From SAR202 cluster bacterium (GTDB taxonomy: Bacteria; Chloroflexota; Dehalococcoidia; Lucifugimonadales; Lucifugimonadaceae): a stretch of 64,000 nt of DNA. The translations under genes and the position numbers were made by a program. A model generated the notes under the pieces. That model saw only the letters and a program-made list of their open reading frames with translations, was not told where the DNA came from and made no database searches. This document shows, piece by piece, positions 1 to 9,860 of the stretch (position 1 is the stretch's first letter; every line of letters begins with the position of its first letter). Location of the stretch: assembly GCA_009392215.1 (NCBI GenBank), contig VFGZ01000026.1, positions 1 through 64,000 of the forward strand. Reading direction: 5' to 3'.

Positions 1-634
1 AGACGCCCCAGGGATCCAGCATTAAGACCATATCGTTGCCGACTGCTTCACGAACTGCAGCACATATCTCTACATCTTCTTTAGGAAAAGCAGGACGTCC
101 TGGTGCTGGTTGACGTGTGTGAGGATTCCAGAAAATATTTGCATGCACCTTGTAAGCGCTGTACCCAGCCTCCTTGCATTTAACTGCGTGGGCAGCATAG
201 TCATCCGGATCTCCTAGATTCGGAGCGGTACTCGCATAGGCTTTAATCGCATCACGTGCACGCCCGAGCATACGGGAAACTGACATCCCAGCAGACTTAC
301 CTGCCAGATCCCATAAGGCACAGTCGATATTCCCAACCAGTCCTTCGGGGAACCGGTTGTGTCTCGACATCAATTGCCAAAGTCGTTCACGATCCAAGGG
401 ATCTTCACCCAGTAGCAGCGGTTTGACGAGACCTTCGATTTCATCTTGGGTTGGAGTGTAGAAATAGAAAGGAAAGCCTTGCTCAGAATATCCTTCTAAT
501 CCGTCATCTGTTCTGATCTGGGTAAAAGACTGGACTTTTTCAGTTTCAGGTCCAAATTCCGAATAGCCCCACTTTGTCGCGCTCATGTTGGACTTGACTT
601 TGAAAGAGACTAGATCAACGTCGATTATCTTCAA
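1..634 (-). CDS. Enolase-superfamily (mandelate racemase/muconate lactonizing-like) enzyme, 3' end cut by window edge
   Basis: About 211 N-terminal residues are present and the C-terminal half lies outside the window. Translation gives the capping domain and the start of the TIM barrel: NIDCALWDLAGKSAG is the conserved family block, then AYKVHAN supplies the KxH-type strand-2 catalytic position, and VLMLDPWGV supplies the first metal-binding Asp. These enzymes abstract a proton alpha to a carboxylate with a Mg-stabilised enolate and are usually sugar-acid dehydratases or racemases. The start is taken as TTG at 634-632 because GGAG lies 8 nt upstream and it gives a typical LKIIDVDLV first strand; an ATG about 15 codons downstream would remove that strand. 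Substrate cannot be assigned without the C-terminal metal and acid residues. Confidence 0.85.
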   Translation of the reverse strand, partial: MKIIDVDLVSFKVKSNMSATKWGYSEFGPETEKVQSFTQIRTDDGLEGYSEQGFPFYFYTPTQDEIEGLVKPLLLGEDPLDRERLWQLMSRHNRFPEGLVGNIDCALWDLAGKSAGMSVSRMLGRARDAIKAYASTAPNLGDPDDYAAHAVKCKEAGYSAYKVHANIFWNPHTRQPAPGRPAFPKEDVEICAAVREAVGNDMVLMLDPWGV

Positions 635-765
635 CTGAATATCTCCGGTACGGCTTATAGATCCGTTTAGTTGAGTAAGGGATCATACATCCAATGGGGT
701 AGTGTGATGTAGATAATCTGATTAGTAATAACTTGAATGTCATTTTTGAACTAGAATTTACCAAT

Positions 766-841
766 GCCCCCGTAGCTCAGTTGGATAGAGCACCGGCCTC
801 CGAAGCCGGGAGCGTGAGTTCGAGTCTCGCCGGGGGCGCCA
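766..841 (+). tRNA. tRNA-Arg (anticodon CCG)
   Basis: A 76-nt cloverleaf with the CCA tail encoded. The acceptor GCCCCCG pairs with CGGGGGC at 831-837. The anticodon stem CCGGC/GCCGG encloses the loop CTCCGAA, giving anticodon CCG. The T-arm carries the GTTCGAGTC loop. It stands alone between the enolase gene (minus strand) and the addB-like gene. Confidence 0.95.
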
Positions 842-1008
842 TTTATGCGCCACTGCATCTGGCTATTCAATGGTTCTACCGATTATCCTTTTGGTTCGTT
901 GAAGGGTTGTATCCGTAGTGCGTATGAGCAGACCTAAACCGATACATCTTTTGAGAGCTGAAGACCGGTCGAGACTTCGTGTTTCGATGCCTTATACGAT
1001 GGAATCCA

Positions 1009-4000
1009 ATGACGATGACTAGGGTCGCAATAGCTGAACACAGCATGCCTGTGCATGCTGTGTTGCGACGCCTGATTAATGAGATTCGAGACCAGCGTAG
1101 ATTCGATCGGATTACGATTGTTAGTCCCAGCTATCAGGCGTCGTTTTACCTGCGTCGAGCCCTCGCTAAGGAAGGGTTATTCAACGTGGCTTTCACGCGA
1201 CTTGAGGATGTAGCCGAGTATCTGGCCGGTGATGATTTCAGACAACCGCTGCTTCATGACCTTCAGGCGTCGGAGTTCGTGTTTGACGCGGCACGTGACG
1301 AGAGCTTGGGTACGAAACTCGGAGGTGAACTGGTATCACCTCAGCTTCAGACCGCACTCCACTCCACATTCCGACAATTGGAACTATTGGATCGCGACCA
1401 ACTGGATGCGCTTGCTGCTAAAGATGATATTCAAGGTGAGCTTGTGGCTCGTTTTGAAAAGTATTTGGACCTGGCTGCGTCATATCGACGCGGCGCAATT
1501 GTTGCGGAACAGGCAGCCAAACATGTTCGAAGCGCTGCTCCCTCGGAACGATTAAAAGCACTTGGGACCGTACTGCCCATAGAGGCTTCCGCGGTTGCTC
1601 CCACACAAAGAAGCCTGTTCTATGCGCTGAGCGAGATGCCTGGTGCCGTTACTGTTAAGATCGCCCGTTCTAACTCAAAACCTGTAAGGCCGGTTCGTAA
1701 GAATTCTCAGAACCTTCGATTGAAACCGATTGGTGTTCCTGATGTCGCCATGGAGGTACGGAGTGTTGTCAGGGAGATCGTAAATCTAGCTCGCTCTGGC
1801 AAACGATTTAATCAATTGGCGGTTGTCTTCGAAGACGATAGTTATGCAAATCGCATTGCAGAGGCCCTTGAGCTGGCGGATATTCCTGTTTCGGGTCCGG
1901 ATCGCACAGCTCTGATCGACACTCCAGAGGGCCAATTCGTCAGTGGTCTTTTGGATGTATTTGAGAGCGATTTCAATCGGCTTCAGGTAACGGCATGGCT
2001 TGCCAGCTCTCCGATCAAAAACCCCAAGTCAGGTCAAAGCGTTACGGCTTCCAGGTGGGATGCAATATCGAGAACTGCTGGTGTGACGGTTTCAGTTGAA
2101 GACAGTTGGATACCCCGTCTTGATCGTTACTCAAGAAATGTTGTCAGGTATGCAGAACGCTCGGTTCAATTAGAAGAGGCAAATTCGAATCAGGTAGAGG
2201 CTGCCCGTTCAGATGCTGGTTACGCAGCAGATCTGAAAGATTTTATCGTTGGTCTGGCTAAGCGAAAACCGACTGATGCAGAAGACTCATGGTCAGGGTT
2301 TGGCAAGTGGCTGAGAAGGCTAGTTAACGATTATCTCTTGATCAATGATTCGGAAGCATCGCAATCAAGAGTAGAGCGCTTGCTTGATATGGTCGGACGC
2401 CTTGAATCTCTTGAAAGCCCCAGCTCCGAGTCACCTTCTTATGATCATTGCGCAGGGATTTTGAGGGAGCAACTTGGTCGACGATCAGCCGGATTGCGGT
2501 CATTGGGGGCAGGGATTTATGTCGGCCCACTTTGGACAGCCGCGGGTTGCCCGTTCGATACAGTGTTCATGCTTGGGATGGCAGAGGGACGTTATCCTAG
2601 CCCAGGTCTGACAGATCCTCTTTTACCCGATCCATTAAAAAGGGAAATCGATCCTGAAGGTATTGTTCTTAAGACTGTTGAGCGCAGGGTTGAGGAGAGT
2701 GCGCAGTCGTTTATTTCAGTACTGGAATCTGCTGGCCAGGTGTTTATGTACTGGCCGGGCGGTATACCTGGGGAACCGAGGCGATTCGGTCCTTCCCGTT
2801 GGTTCTTGGATGCTGTTCGAGAAGTCTCAGGAGAGAAATTACTTCAGGCAGGTCGGTTGGCAAACGAGGATATTTCAGGGCTGACTATTCATAGTGGGTC
2901 CGACAAAAGATTATTACTGGCTGAGCGAGCGGGTGACAAACATGAATACGATGTCATAAGCGCCAGGGGGTGGTCGAAGGACAATCAAGCTCCTGAGTCG
3001 TTTCCATTAGCTGACGCGGTGTCTTCGATCAAGGATTCTGTGAAGTTCAAGAAATCACAAGAGAGTGACGACTGGACTGAATATGACGGTAATGTCACCC
3101 CTGATTTATCAGGTACGAAGACGAGCGGTCGAAATGTCATTTCCGAAACGGTTGGATCCGCTACGGCATTTGAGACTTATGCTGCCTGTCCGTATCGGTA
3201 TTTCTTATCACGTCGCCTGCATATACAGCCCACGGATTCTCCCGAACAGGAAATCGCCCTTGATGCTCTTGAATTCGGAACCCTTATTCATGATTTGCTC
3301 GAAAAATTTGGTTTGTGGCGCATGGAGCTAAGCCCTGCTGATACCTCAAGGATTGAACAAGAGGCCTGGTTGAAAACCTCGATATCGGAGAAGATCGAAG
3401 AATTAAAAAGTACGGTTCCAGGTCGATCAGATGGGGCATGGAAGATCGAGGAATCCCGTGTCTGGTTGATCCTTCGCCATTGGCTCAGACGTGAATCGGA
3501 TACTGCAGAACAACCTGAGATGCGCCAAGTCGAAGCTGAATATTCATTTGGTGGAGACGGTACTGGATCAGGCGTGGGGCCAGCCGTAGAAGTTCGAACT
3601 ACAACCGGTGGTGTAGTCAGGTTTAGAGGCCAGGTAGATAGAGTCGACATTTCTTCGGATGGTAGTCGAATAATCGTTTACGACTACAAGTCAGGCGGGC
3701 ATACGGCATATACAAAGCTCGATGATGACCCGGTAAAAAAAGGTACGAAACTACAATTACCGCTCTACTCCAAGGCGATCGGAGAGAAGTATCCGGATGC
3801 GGAAATATCGGCATCATACTGGTTCGTCAGAGAATCGGATAATAATGAGCTGAAACCCCAGCCTGGTGACTATAAAAAAGACGAAGCTGAGACTGCGCTT
3901 ACACAAGCTGTTGGGACTATTGTCCAGGGCATAGACAGTGGAGTTTTTCCCGCACGACCGGGGGATTTAGCGGTCTGGGGCGAAAGCAGCGAACAGTATG

Positions 4001-4125
4001 AGAATTGCAAATTCTGCGAATACGCCAGGGTTTGTCCGAAGAGTAAATCGCGGTTATGGGATACAAAAAAAAGGTCTGATCCTGTGCTTGAGGGTTATCT
4101 GAATCTTGCGGAGGACAGCCCATGA
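1009..4125 (+). CDS. AddB-like PD-(D/E)XK nuclease / inactive-helicase subunit
   Basis: About 1038 residues, the size of AddB/RecC-like subunits of double-strand-break resection complexes. The C-terminal third has a RecB-type nuclease core: a QVDRVD strand followed by VYDYKSGG near residue 892. A four-cysteine Fe-S cluster is visible as CPYRYF near residue 727 plus CKFCEYARVC near residue 1000, as in AddB. The N-terminus has the helicase-like fold signature but no intact Walker A, so this subunit is probably not an active ATPase. The stop overlaps the start of the AddA-like gene by 4 bp (ATGA), indicating translational coupling and a 1:1 complex. An upstream in-frame GTG at 979 exists; ATG at 1009 or 1015 (MTMTRVAIAEHS) looks more natural. 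Family is clear; exact AddB versus AdnA-type grouping is not. Confidence 0.85.
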   Translation: MTMTRVAIAEHSMPVHAVLRRLINEIRDQRRFDRITIVSPSYQASFYLRRALAKEGLFNVAFTRLEDVAEYLAGDDFRQPLLHDLQASEFVFDAARDESLGTKLGGELVSPQLQTALHSTFRQLELLDRDQLDALAAKDDIQGELVARFEKYLDLAASYRRGAIVAEQAAKHVRSAAPSERLKALGTVLPIEASAVAPTQRSLFYALSEMPGAVTVKIARSNSKPVRPVRKNSQNLRLKPIGVPDVAMEVRSVVREIVNLARSGKRFNQLAVVFEDDSYANRIAEALELADIPVSGPDRTALIDTPEGQFVSGLLDVFESDFNRLQVTAWLASSPIKNPKSGQSVTASRWDAISRTAGVTVSVEDSWIPRLDRYSRNVVRYAERSVQLEEANSNQVEAARSDAGYAADLKDFIVGLAKRKPTDAEDSWSGFGKWLRRLVNDYLLINDSEASQSRVERLLDMVGRLESLESPSSESPSYDHCAGILREQLGRRSAGLRSLGAGIYVGPLWTAAGCPFDTVFMLGMAEGRYPSPGLTDPLLPDPLKREIDPEGIVLKTVERRVEESAQSFISVLESAGQVFMYWPGGIPGEPRRFGPSRWFLDAVREVSGEKLLQAGRLANEDISGLTIHSGSDKRLLLAERAGDKHEYDVISARGWSKDNQAPESFPLADAVSSIKDSVKFKKSQESDDWTEYDGNVTPDLSGTKTSGRNVISETVGSATAFETYAACPYRYFLSRRLHIQPTDSPEQEIALDALEFGTLIHDLLEKFGLWRMELSPADTSRIEQEAWLKTSISEKIEELKSTVPGRSDGAWKIEESRVWLILRHWLRRESDTAEQPEMRQVEAEYSFGGDGTGSGVGPAVEVRTTTGGVVRFRGQVDRVDISSDGSRIIVYDYKSGGHTAYTKLDDDPVKKGTKLQLPLYSKAIGEKYPDAEISASYWFVRESDNNELKPQPGDYKKDEAETALTQAVGTIVQGIDSGVFPARPGDLAVWGESSEQYENCKFCEYARVCPKSKSRLWDTKKRSDPVLEGYLNLAEDSP

Positions 4126-7100
4126 CAAAGGCATCACGCAAGGTTGACGGGGTTAGAGATCGCATTACCGGAGCAGGCGGCAGCTCGCTGGACGAGACTA
4201 TTTACGCTGGAGCTGGTGCCGGTACGGGTAAAACTCAGGCACTCGTCGAGAGAATCGTAAATCTCATCATTCATGGCGGGGTTCAACCAGGAAAAATTGC
4301 GGCGGTCACGTTCACTGTCGCTGCGGCTTCAGAGCTTATGCAACGGGTTCGTGAAGAGCTGGAAAAACGTCTGGATGAGGAGGTAGTCAAAAACGGTGCT
4401 GAGAACCCAGGTGATATTCAGATCACGTTATCGAATGCACTGAATAGTTTAGATTCTGCCTTCGTGGGAACTATTCATAGCTTTGCACAAAGCCTTTTGC
4501 GTGAGCGTCCGTTGCCGGTTGGATTACCACCAGTGTTCGAGTTATATGACGCTGTACAAGGTGACGAGCGGTTCGATGAGGAATGGTCTTCCTGGCTTGA
4601 TGTTGAGCTTGAGAATCCCGAGTTTTCTACCGCTGTCATAAACGCCCAGCGACTCGGATTGACTCAGCCTCTAGACAAGCTTCGTGACCTTGCAGAGGAA
4701 TTGCACGTTAACTTCGATCTTGCACAACGTGTTGGCGCACTGGCATCGGCCGACCAGGCAATCGATCTGGGAGGCATACTAGAATCGATACGAGTCGACC
4801 TTCAAAAAGCATTTGATTTGCGGGTCCATTGTAAGAATGTTGAAGACAAGCTCTTGATCCATATCGAATCGTCGATTCAAATGGCGTTAGATTGGATCGA
4901 TGAGTCGACTTCCAGTGGTTCATCCGAGGAACAAATCCTCGCGTTGACCCAACTTCCGAACTTCACAACTACTGGTGGTCGTAAAGGTGACTGGACCTCA
5001 CTTAGTAGCGGTCAAAGCAGTCTCGAGGAGGTGAGAGATTTACTGAAAGGTGCCCGCCGGACCCTGGAAAATGGGCGTAAATCCCTTGGCGAGAAGACCA
5101 TTGTTCCGTTGGTGAATGCAGTTTTGAGAATGGTGGTTGGTTACGCTACCAAGCGACGAGCTGAAGGCATGCTTGAGTTTCAAGATCTACTTGTCCTTTC
5201 AAGTGAATTACTTGATACAGACGACGAGGCGCTGAAATATTTTCAGGAGAGATATACACATATCTTGATCGATGAATTTCAGGATACCGATCCTCTTCAG
5301 CTCAAGCTGGCAATGCGACTCGCAGACCGTGATAGCGATTCTAAGACGGGTGGTACGCCTACAGCTGGAGCTTTGTTTGTCGTGGGAGATGAAAAGCAAT
5401 CTATATATCGATTCCGCAGGGCTGATTTCACCCAGTTACAGGGATTGATTCGATCGCTAGGAGCCTCTGAGTTGTCATTGAGTAAGAACTTTCGCTCTGC
5501 TCCTGGCATCCTGAGTTGGGTTAACTCGATTTTTGAGCCTTGGATGAACGGATCAGATGGCGTAAGCAAGAACCCAAATCAGGCGGAATATGTTGCACTT
5601 GAACCTGGACGGGAAGACAATTTTGATGCTGACAAGCCAAGGGTCATGATTGCAGGAGGTCCAGCTGACGGCAACGTGGATGTTGCACGAGCTTCAGAGG
5701 CCGAGGACTTTGCCAAATTAGCATTGAATGTCGGGGCTGGAGAATGGTCCCTGCCTGATGGTATAGGTGGCTTACGTCGATCAAATTACGGGGATCTATG
5801 TGTGCTAATGCCTCGGCGAACTGGTTTGAGCCTTCTCGAAGATGCTTTTTTCTCTAATGGAGTTCCATATGTACTCGAAGGGCAAGCTCCTATTTTTGAA
5901 ACGCAGACGATACATGAGCTTGGTAATAATCTTGCCGCTATAGACGATCCAACTGACCAAGTTGCAATTGTGGCCGCGTTGAAATCAGGTGCATGGGGAT
6001 GTTCCGATCAAGATCTTTATGAATGGGCGGAGTCTGGTCGGGAGTTCGAGTATGCACGCGAAACAGTTTCTCTAGACGAGTTTGTTGAGGGAACGCGGAC
6101 CTGGAGAGTGGCTGCGGGGTTAGTAGGATTGTCTGGATTTCATGACCGTAGACAACACATATCAACCCCTTACCTGATTGAACAATTTGTTCGTGAGCGT
6201 CGTCTTCGTGAGGTTGCGGCACTTTCGAATCCGGAAGGCGACATCGAACGACTCATCGACTTGCTAATAGAAATGAGTCGATCTCTGCAAGGTTCGGGGA
6301 TGGGTTCGCTTCGTCAGGTTGTCCGGTGGATATCTCGCCAATCTGCCGCGCGGGTTCGTATTGCCGAGGGAGCACTTGCCAGCACTGAGGAGAACGCGGT
6401 GCGAGTGATGACAATTCACGCTGCTAAGGGGTTAGAGTTTCCGATCGTTGCGTTGATGGGCATGCAAGTAAATGCCACTGTGCCTAAGGGTGCATCGATT
6501 ACTAAAGAGGAACATGGTAAAGCGGTCATTTCCGTCAAGTTGGGATCTTCAAAACTCGGGTTGTCGACGATCGATTATGCCGAGAGGTCAGATGAGGAAA
6601 AAGAAAGTGAAGCTGCAGAATTGATTAGACTTGCCTATGTCGCAGCTACTCGAGCCCGAGAACATCTTGTCGTTAGCGTTCATCGGTCGGCCAGAGATAA
6701 GTCCTCCCTCGCAGCCAAGATAGGTGAGCTGGACGAGTCTGCGGGTCAGTCAGAGATATTCGATATTGAGCAGGCTTTAGACCTGGGTGTGGACGTTGAC
6801 GCTACACGCCATTCCGATCCAGTTCGAACCGTTTCTTTAGACGATCGCACTAAATGGGTTGAACAAATTACCAGCACATTAACTTCGGCGTCGGAGCGAG
6901 GATACGTGACACCTTCGCAATTTGCTGACCACTCGATGTTCAGTCAACCAAAACCTGAAGACAACATGGAGTCTACAGAACACAATACCTCTCGACGCGG
7001 GCGTGGTGGCACTAAATTTGGTTCGGCTGTACACGCCGTATTACAGGATGTCGATTTTGATGACCTGACAAATTTCGATGATTTGGTTCGTTCCTCAGCG

Positions 7101-7535
7101 GCGGCTCATGAAGTGGTAGGCGAGGAAGAGGAAATTGCCAAGAGCGTGCGGAATACCCTGACGAGTCCGAGAATTGCGATGGCAACAACACAAAATACCT
7201 GGCGCGAGGTGTGGGTTGCTGCCGAGATTTCGGAGGGAATGGAAATCGAAGGTTCGATCGATCTGATCATTCAAAATGACGACGGCACGGTGACGATCGT
7301 TGACTATAAAACGGATCAGGTAGAGGGTGAAATACTTCAAGAACGCGCCAAGGGTTATGAGCCTCAACTCGCAGGCTACGCTATCGCATTGGAGATACTG
7401 GATATGAAGGTGCGGGAGGCCGTGTTAGTTTTTGCCACCGGCGGAGTTAATAACACGGCTTTTGAATATTGCGTCCAAGACTTGGAATCTGCAAAAACCG
7501 ATGTAATGAGCAATATTCGAGTTCAAGACTGTTAG
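4122..7535 (+). CDS. addA: AddA-like UvrD-family helicase-nuclease
   Basis: 1137-residue SF1A helicase fused to a RecB-type nuclease. Visible in order: Walker A GAGAGTGKT near residue 30; the IHSFAQSLLRERP block; Walker B LIDEFQDTDPLQ near residue 383; VVGDEKQSIYRFRRAD (motif III); LSKNFRS (motif IV); TIHAAKGLEFP (motif V); YVAATRAREHL (motif VI); then a C-terminal nuclease with GSIDLI and VDYKTDQ near residue 1060. It should unwind and degrade duplex ends to create 3' tails for RecA during break repair, with the upstream AddB-like partner. The start overlaps the partner's stop (ATGA). The gene symbol is by family and architecture; a RecB-like assignment is less likely because no RecC or RecD homologue is adjacent. 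Confidence 0.9.
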   Translation: MTKASRKVDGVRDRITGAGGSSLDETIYAGAGAGTGKTQALVERIVNLIIHGGVQPGKIAAVTFTVAAASELMQRVREELEKRLDEEVVKNGAENPGDIQITLSNALNSLDSAFVGTIHSFAQSLLRERPLPVGLPPVFELYDAVQGDERFDEEWSSWLDVELENPEFSTAVINAQRLGLTQPLDKLRDLAEELHVNFDLAQRVGALASADQAIDLGGILESIRVDLQKAFDLRVHCKNVEDKLLIHIESSIQMALDWIDESTSSGSSEEQILALTQLPNFTTTGGRKGDWTSLSSGQSSLEEVRDLLKGARRTLENGRKSLGEKTIVPLVNAVLRMVVGYATKRRAEGMLEFQDLLVLSSELLDTDDEALKYFQERYTHILIDEFQDTDPLQLKLAMRLADRDSDSKTGGTPTAGALFVVGDEKQSIYRFRRADFTQLQGLIRSLGASELSLSKNFRSAPGILSWVNSIFEPWMNGSDGVSKNPNQAEYVALEPGREDNFDADKPRVMIAGGPADGNVDVARASEAEDFAKLALNVGAGEWSLPDGIGGLRRSNYGDLCVLMPRRTGLSLLEDAFFSNGVPYVLEGQAPIFETQTIHELGNNLAAIDDPTDQVAIVAALKSGAWGCSDQDLYEWAESGREFEYARETVSLDEFVEGTRTWRVAAGLVGLSGFHDRRQHISTPYLIEQFVRERRLREVAALSNPEGDIERLIDLLIEMSRSLQGSGMGSLRQVVRWISRQSAARVRIAEGALASTEENAVRVMTIHAAKGLEFPIVALMGMQVNATVPKGASITKEEHGKAVISVKLGSSKLGLSTIDYAERSDEEKESEAAELIRLAYVAATRAREHLVVSVHRSARDKSSLAAKIGELDESAGQSEIFDIEQALDLGVDVDATRHSDPVRTVSLDDRTKWVEQITSTLTSASERGYVTPSQFADHSMFSQPKPEDNMESTEHNTSRRGRGGTKFGSAVHAVLQDVDFDDLTNFDDLVRSSAAAHEVVGEEEEIAKSVRNTLTSPRIAMATTQNTWREVWVAAEISEGMEIEGSIDLIIQNDDGTVTIVDYKTDQVEGEILQERAKGYEPQLAGYAIALEILDMKVREAVLVFATGGVNNTAFEYCVQDLESAKTDVMSNIRVQDC

Positions 7536-7622
7536 TTCAACGACTTTATGTATCCCTACGGCGATGACGCGAGTTAAGATCGTATTCTGATTATTTCTAA
7601 GTTGTGATTTTGGAGTTGTTTA

Positions 7623-8411
7623 ATGGGGTTGTTAGATGGCAAAAAAGCGCTGATAACCGGAGCCCGTAAAGGTATTGGGCGAGGTATTGCACTGACACTT
7701 GCAAATGAAGGTGCTGATGTTGGGATCAACGATATTGTGGAGGATGATGTATCGCATCGTGCCGTTGAATTGATTGCCAAACGGAATGTGAAGGGCACGT
7801 TTCATGCCGGGGACGTGAGTACTGTGGCCGGGATCAATTCGGTCATCGACTCTTTTCTTGATGAACATGGCCAAATAGATATTTTGGTCAATAACGCCAT
7901 ATTCCCTGATCAATCACGGCCTCTTTTCGATACTGACGAGGTTTTTTGGGATCGGATGATGGATCTTTCATTGAAAGGTTATTTTTTCGGTTCGCAACGT
8001 GCAGCCCGAGAGATGATTGCCCAGAAGACGGGCGGGCGTATCATTTGTCTGGCAAGTGTTCACGCGTATGTCGCAATTGAAAACTGGACTGCTTACGGAA
8101 CAGCCAAGGCCGGACTTCGCCGCATGATGAAGGGATTTGCTACTGATCTTCGGGGTCACAATATCACCGCAAACTGTATTGCTCCTGGAGCGATTTCGAA
8201 TGCACTGCCGGAAGGGGACGACGACGTAATTGACGGGCCTCCACATGATCCATCACGCTTTACCGAACATCTCCCGTCAGCCAAGGGCGGACTGCCAAGT
8301 GACATTGCAAATGCAGTGCTTTATCTGTCATCTGAGCTTGGTCAATACGTTAATGGCGAAACCATTCTTGTTGATGGCGGTATGATCGCGTCTAAGAAGA
8401 TGCGGGATTAA
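7623..8411 (+). CDS. SDR-family oxidoreductase (first of a tandem pair)
   Basis: 262-residue classical short-chain dehydrogenase. TGARKGIGRGIA near residue 17 is the glycine-rich dinucleotide loop, ILVNNAIFPD is the NNAG-type motif, LASVHAY carries the catalytic Ser and AYGTAKAG the Tyr/Lys pair. The C-terminus ends with GETILVDGGMIA, the common SDR tail. It probably oxidises or reduces a secondary alcohol or sugar with NAD(P)(H). It is 24 bp upstream of a close paralogue with which it shares the unusual SVHxY block and the DVGIND segment, so the pair arose by tandem duplication. Substrate unknown. Confidence 0.9.
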   Translation: MGLLDGKKALITGARKGIGRGIALTLANEGADVGINDIVEDDVSHRAVELIAKRNVKGTFHAGDVSTVAGINSVIDSFLDEHGQIDILVNNAIFPDQSRPLFDTDEVFWDRMMDLSLKGYFFGSQRAAREMIAQKTGGRIICLASVHAYVAIENWTAYGTAKAGLRRMMKGFATDLRGHNITANCIAPGAISNALPEGDDDVIDGPPHDPSRFTEHLPSAKGGLPSDIANAVLYLSSELGQYVNGETILVDGGMIASKKMRD

Positions 8412-8435
8412 GGCGGATAAGTAAAAGAGAGAGAT

Positions 8436-9266
8436 ATGACAGCGAAACTCCTCCAAGGTAAAAAAGCACTTGTAACTGGTTCACGTCGTGGGATTGGGGC
8501 GGGGATAGCCCAGCTCTTTGCCGAGCACGGAGCTGATGTCGGAATCAATGACCTCGTTCGTGATGAAGAAGCCGAAAAGACGATTGGTGTGATTAAATCG
8601 CTTGGGCAAAAAGCGTCCTGGCATCAAGCTGACATAGGCGATAAGCAGGATCGAGATAGGATGCTGGCGGAGTTCGTGTCCGAGCACGGTCGCCTCGACA
8701 TATTGGTTAATAATGCGGTCGCATCGCGAGATATGCACTTTACGGAGATTACAGAGGAGTTCTGGGATCATCTTGTGGGACATGCGTTGAAGGGATATCT
8801 TTTCCTGGCTCAGGGCGTGGCGAGGAGAATGATCGAACACAATCACGGTGGCAGCATCATTAACATAAGCAGTGTGCATAGCTATCGCGCTTGGCCGCAC
8901 GACACCGTCTACGGAATTGTGAAAGCAGGACTTAATCGCATGGTCAAATCTATGGCTAGTGACCTTGCCGGAACAGGCATTAATTCTAATTGTGTCGCAC
9001 CTGGATACATAGACAGCCGAGTGCTCACTGAAAATGAGGAGCCAAGCCGCGGCGGAGATGAGTACTTAGGTTCTGCGCTCGATTTCATTCCAAATCGCAG
9101 GGGTGGATTGCCTCGAGATATTGCCGGCGCATGCTTATTTTTAGCTTCTGAACTCGGTAGTTATGTAAATGGTCAGACCATTACTGTAGATGGCGGATTC
9201 CTGGCGGGTGGAGTCCCACCTGATGCAAAGCCACTTGAACCCGGCATGCCTGGGGCTGCTGAATAG
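8436..9266 (+). CDS. SDR-family oxidoreductase (second of a tandem pair)
   Basis: 276 residues, paralogue of the SDR just upstream. VTGSRRGIGAGIA is the cofactor loop, LDILVNNAVAS the structural motif, ISSVHSY the serine block and VYGIVKAGL the Tyr/Lys pair; GQTITVDGGFLAGG closes the fold. A proline-rich extension of roughly 18 residues follows the usual SDR end. The next gene (Nudix) begins 3 bp after the stop, so these genes are almost certainly cotranscribed. NAD(P)-dependent alcohol/ketone chemistry is expected; two diverged copies suggest related substrates or consecutive steps. Confidence 0.9.
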   Translation: MTAKLLQGKKALVTGSRRGIGAGIAQLFAEHGADVGINDLVRDEEAEKTIGVIKSLGQKASWHQADIGDKQDRDRMLAEFVSEHGRLDILVNNAVASRDMHFTEITEEFWDHLVGHALKGYLFLAQGVARRMIEHNHGGSIINISSVHSYRAWPHDTVYGIVKAGLNRMVKSMASDLAGTGINSNCVAPGYIDSRVLTENEEPSRGGDEYLGSALDFIPNRRGGLPRDIAGACLFLASELGSYVNGQTITVDGGFLAGGVPPDAKPLEPGMPGAAE

Positions 9267-9269
9267 CCT

Positions 9270-9860
9270 ATGCCAGAGCAGGATCGTCATCGTTCAAAAG
9301 GCAATAATAAAGAGAACCTTGTCTACGAAACTCCGTGGATAGATTTCTACTACGATGACATCACGCATGCGGATGGTCGTTCGGGAAAGTATGCCTGGGT
9401 GCGTACCCACTCTGGCAATGGTGCGGTTATGACGATTCCCGTTACCCCATCTGAACGCTACCTTTTGATCAAGGTATACCGTCATCCAGTCAAAGGTTAC
9501 ATGTGGGAGTTTCCGGCTGGATTGATCGAAGATGGAGAATCGCCAGAACAGACCGGGAAACGTGAATTAATCGAAGAGACAGGGATCGCGCCGATCCGAA
9601 CCAAACTGTTGGGTTCACAGACCCCGATATCCGGATTTGTAGGGGATACTTTTCATTCGGTATTGGCAGAAATTCGAGAAATTGATCCTGATGATCTTAA
9701 ACTGCAAGTTGAGGAGGGCATTGTCGATGCAAAGTTGGTAACCCGTTCGCAGGTTGCAGCGATGGCAGCGAGCCAGGAAATAGAAGATGGCGTAACGCTG
9801 ATGTGTCTGGCGCGTTACTGGGCATACAAGGAATCTGAGCAGGGCTCAGGAGAAGAATGA
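9270..9860 (+). CDS. Nudix hydrolase, ADP-ribose pyrophosphatase-like
   Basis: 196 residues with a complete Nudix box starting GLIEDGESPEQTGKR and continuing into ELIEETGI, around residues 88-110, which binds the catalytic Mg ions. The N-terminal strand ETPWIDFYYDD and the MWEFPAGLIE lead-in resemble the NudF/ADP-ribose pyrophosphatase branch, which cleaves nucleoside diphosphate-sugars to a sugar phosphate and a nucleotide. It sits between an SDR (3 bp gap) and an M20 peptidase (4 bp overlap), so it is translated as part of that operon. The role there may be housekeeping of NAD-derived nucleotides, but this is inference. Confidence 0.88.
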   Translation: MPEQDRHRSKGNNKENLVYETPWIDFYYDDITHADGRSGKYAWVRTHSGNGAVMTIPVTPSERYLLIKVYRHPVKGYMWEFPAGLIEDGESPEQTGKRELIEETGIAPIRTKLLGSQTPISGFVGDTFHSVLAEIREIDPDDLKLQVEEGIVDAKLVTRSQVAAMAASQEIEDGVTLMCLARYWAYKESEQGSGEE

